Below, in pieces: positions 61,602-64,000 of a stretch of DNA of 64,000 nt. Every line of letters starts with the position of its first letter. Positions within the stretch are counted from its first letter, which is position 1. Source of the DNA: Pseudoluteimonas sp047602125 (GTDB lineage Bacteria; Pseudomonadota; Gammaproteobacteria; Xanthomonadales; Xanthomonadaceae); contig JASGIB010000001.1 of the NCBI GenBank assembly GCA_047602125.1, positions 2,108,001 to 2,172,000 of the forward strand, in the 5' to 3' direction. The notes beneath the pieces were generated by a model that saw nothing but the letters and a program-made list of their open reading frames with translations, was not told the DNA's origin and searched no databases. The translations under genes and the position numbers were made by a program.

Positions 61602-62707
61602 TCAGGGTTGCAGCAGCCAGGCCTTGCGCGAGACCTGCAGACGCGGGTCGTACCCTCCCGCGAGCAGGATGCGTCCGTCGGACAGGCGGGTAGCGGTGGT
61701 GAAGGAAAGCTTCGCGCCCAGGTCGACGCGGACCGGATCGAAGCGCATCGCGGTCGTGCTCAGCCGCTCGGGGGAACGGCCGCTGCCGGCCACCAGCGCG
61801 GTACCGTCGCCGAGCGCGACCACGCTGTCGAGGAATTTGTAGCGGCCGTCCGCCATGCCCGGACCGGGCGAGGTGCGTGGCTCGCCCTCGCGCCAGAGTT
61901 CGGTGTCGGCGTACTGGCTCTCGTATTCGCGGGTTCCCGCGCCGCCGATCACCAGCACGCCCTCGCCGACCCGGATCGCGGCATGCTTGTGGCGCGCCTT
62001 GCGCAAGGAGCCGGCGGGCGAGAAGCGCCGCGTCGCCGGATCGTAGATTTCGATCGAATCGAGCAGTCGCCCGCGCTCCGACGAGCCGCCCACGAGCAGC
62101 ACCCGCCCATCCGCAAGCAAGGTCGCGGTGTGCGACATCCGCGGCGCGCCCATGTCGGCCACGGCGATCGAGCGGCCGCTGCGCGGGTCGTAGAGTTCCG
62201 CGCTCGCGCTACGCTGCATCGCGCCCGCATAACCACCTGCGACGAGTACGGTGCCGTCGTGCAATGCGGTGGCGCTGAAACCATCCCTGGCGTGCAGCAA
62301 TCGACCGTGCACGGAGAAGCGATGGCTCTCGGGATCGTAGCGCTCGACGCTCGCGGTGGCGCCATCCGGCGTCCAGCCGCCGAACAGCAGGATGGAGCCA
62401 TCGCGCAGCGGAACTGCGCGATGGCCGGCGCGCGCCTGCGCCAGCTTGCCGGCGCTCGCGAAGGAAGCGGTCGCCGGATCGAACAGCACGGCATCGTCGC
62501 TGATGCCTTCTTCGCAACCCTGCGCATGGCAGCCGCCGGCGAGCAGCACGCTACCGTCGCGCAGCAGGGACGCGCTGTGCGCCGCGCGCGGGGAAGGCAT
62601 GTCGGGCAGGGCGCGCGACGAGACGGGTCGTTCGACGCGGGCAACGACCGGAGCGGCGGCCGCGAACAACAGGGCACAACCGGCCACGAGCCATGGCGGC
62701 ATCCGCT

Positions 62708-62711
<4 letters not shown>
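61602..62711 (-). CDS. Kelch-repeat exported protein inside the suf operon, 369 aa
   Basis: Signal peptide MKRMPPWLVAGCALLFAAAAPVVA, then seven kelch-type blades: repeated motifs ...LLRDGSVLLAGG, PLRDGSILLFGG, ALHDGTVLVAGG, LLADGRVLLVGG, VGEGVLVIGG, ALGDGTALVAGS and RLSDGRILLAGG, each followed by a Tyr/Phe-DP segment. It would form a beta-propeller in the periplasm; ligand unknown. The ATG lies 4 bases inside the end of sufB (ATGA), so it is coupled to the suf transcript although an exported propeller has no obvious Fe-S role. Confidence 0.87.

Positions 62712-64000
<1,289 letters not shown>

Overview
The window is a high-GC (mostly about 65-70%) chromosomal segment of a gammaproteobacterium of the Xanthomonadaceae/Lysobacteraceae (Lysobacter, Luteimonas or Thermomonas-like). 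The assignment rests on gene order and gene content rather than a marker gene: aroK-aroB-WGR-hemE, pilT-pilU with yggS-proC opposite, rpoN-hpf-ptsN-hprK-rapZ-EIIA(Man)-ptsH-ptsI-mgtE, lptBAC-kdsC-kdsD-ibaG-murA, purM-purN, sufBCDS, a XanB-type bifunctional enzyme, and REP-like palindromes typical of this group. No rRNA, tRNA, CRISPR array or prophage was seen.

Layout. 1-7.5 kb: shikimate and haem genes, dodecin, glycerate kinase, pdxH, a cobalamin-binding-like protein, proC and yggS (apparent N-terminal frameshift). 7.5-10 kb: type IV pilus retraction ATPases pilT and pilU. 10-13.3 kb: a tandem array of five secreted paralogues sharing the octapeptide ATGFRNEG and four cysteines; a sixth copy lies at 27.2 kb. 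No function is known to me; this is the best candidate for something undescribed. 13.3-21.5 kb: M49-like peptidase, yqgE-ruvX-pyrB, a thioredoxin/TPR lipoprotein, and hypothetical and esterase genes. 21.5-23.1 kb: an integron cassette cluster without an integrase (two 60-bp attC sites, an attI-like half site, three cassette-type genes including a HEPN-like protein and a MAPEG protein). 23.1-31 kb: mgtE and the regulatory phosphotransferase system. 31-39 kb: rpoN, LPS transport and KDO synthesis, murA. 39-47 kb: purine genes, DUF3108 and DUF2066 proteins, an AI-2E-family permease and hda. 47-50.5 kb: murU-amgK (peptidoglycan sugar recycling; murU carries two in-frame palindromic-repeat insertions) and the GDP-mannose enzyme xanB. 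50.5-57.5 kb: GlsB-like protein, M20 peptidase, ComEA-like protein, HutD, and an iron-uptake operon behind a perfect 7-1-7 inverted repeat resembling a Fur box. 57.5-64 kb: suf iron-sulphur operon interrupted by a kelch-repeat gene; sufB runs off the right edge.

Themes. Several genes serve the cell envelope: precursor synthesis (murA, kdsC/D, xanB), LPS export (lptABC), recycling (amgK-murU), and carbon/nitrogen control of the envelope through PTS-RapZ-RpoN. Conserved operons are repeatedly interrupted by single accessory genes, often of lower GC (330-611, 4241-4624, 28743-29222, 36177-37766, 61602-62711). REP-like palindromes supply stop codons for pyrB and ptsI and code for part of MurU.
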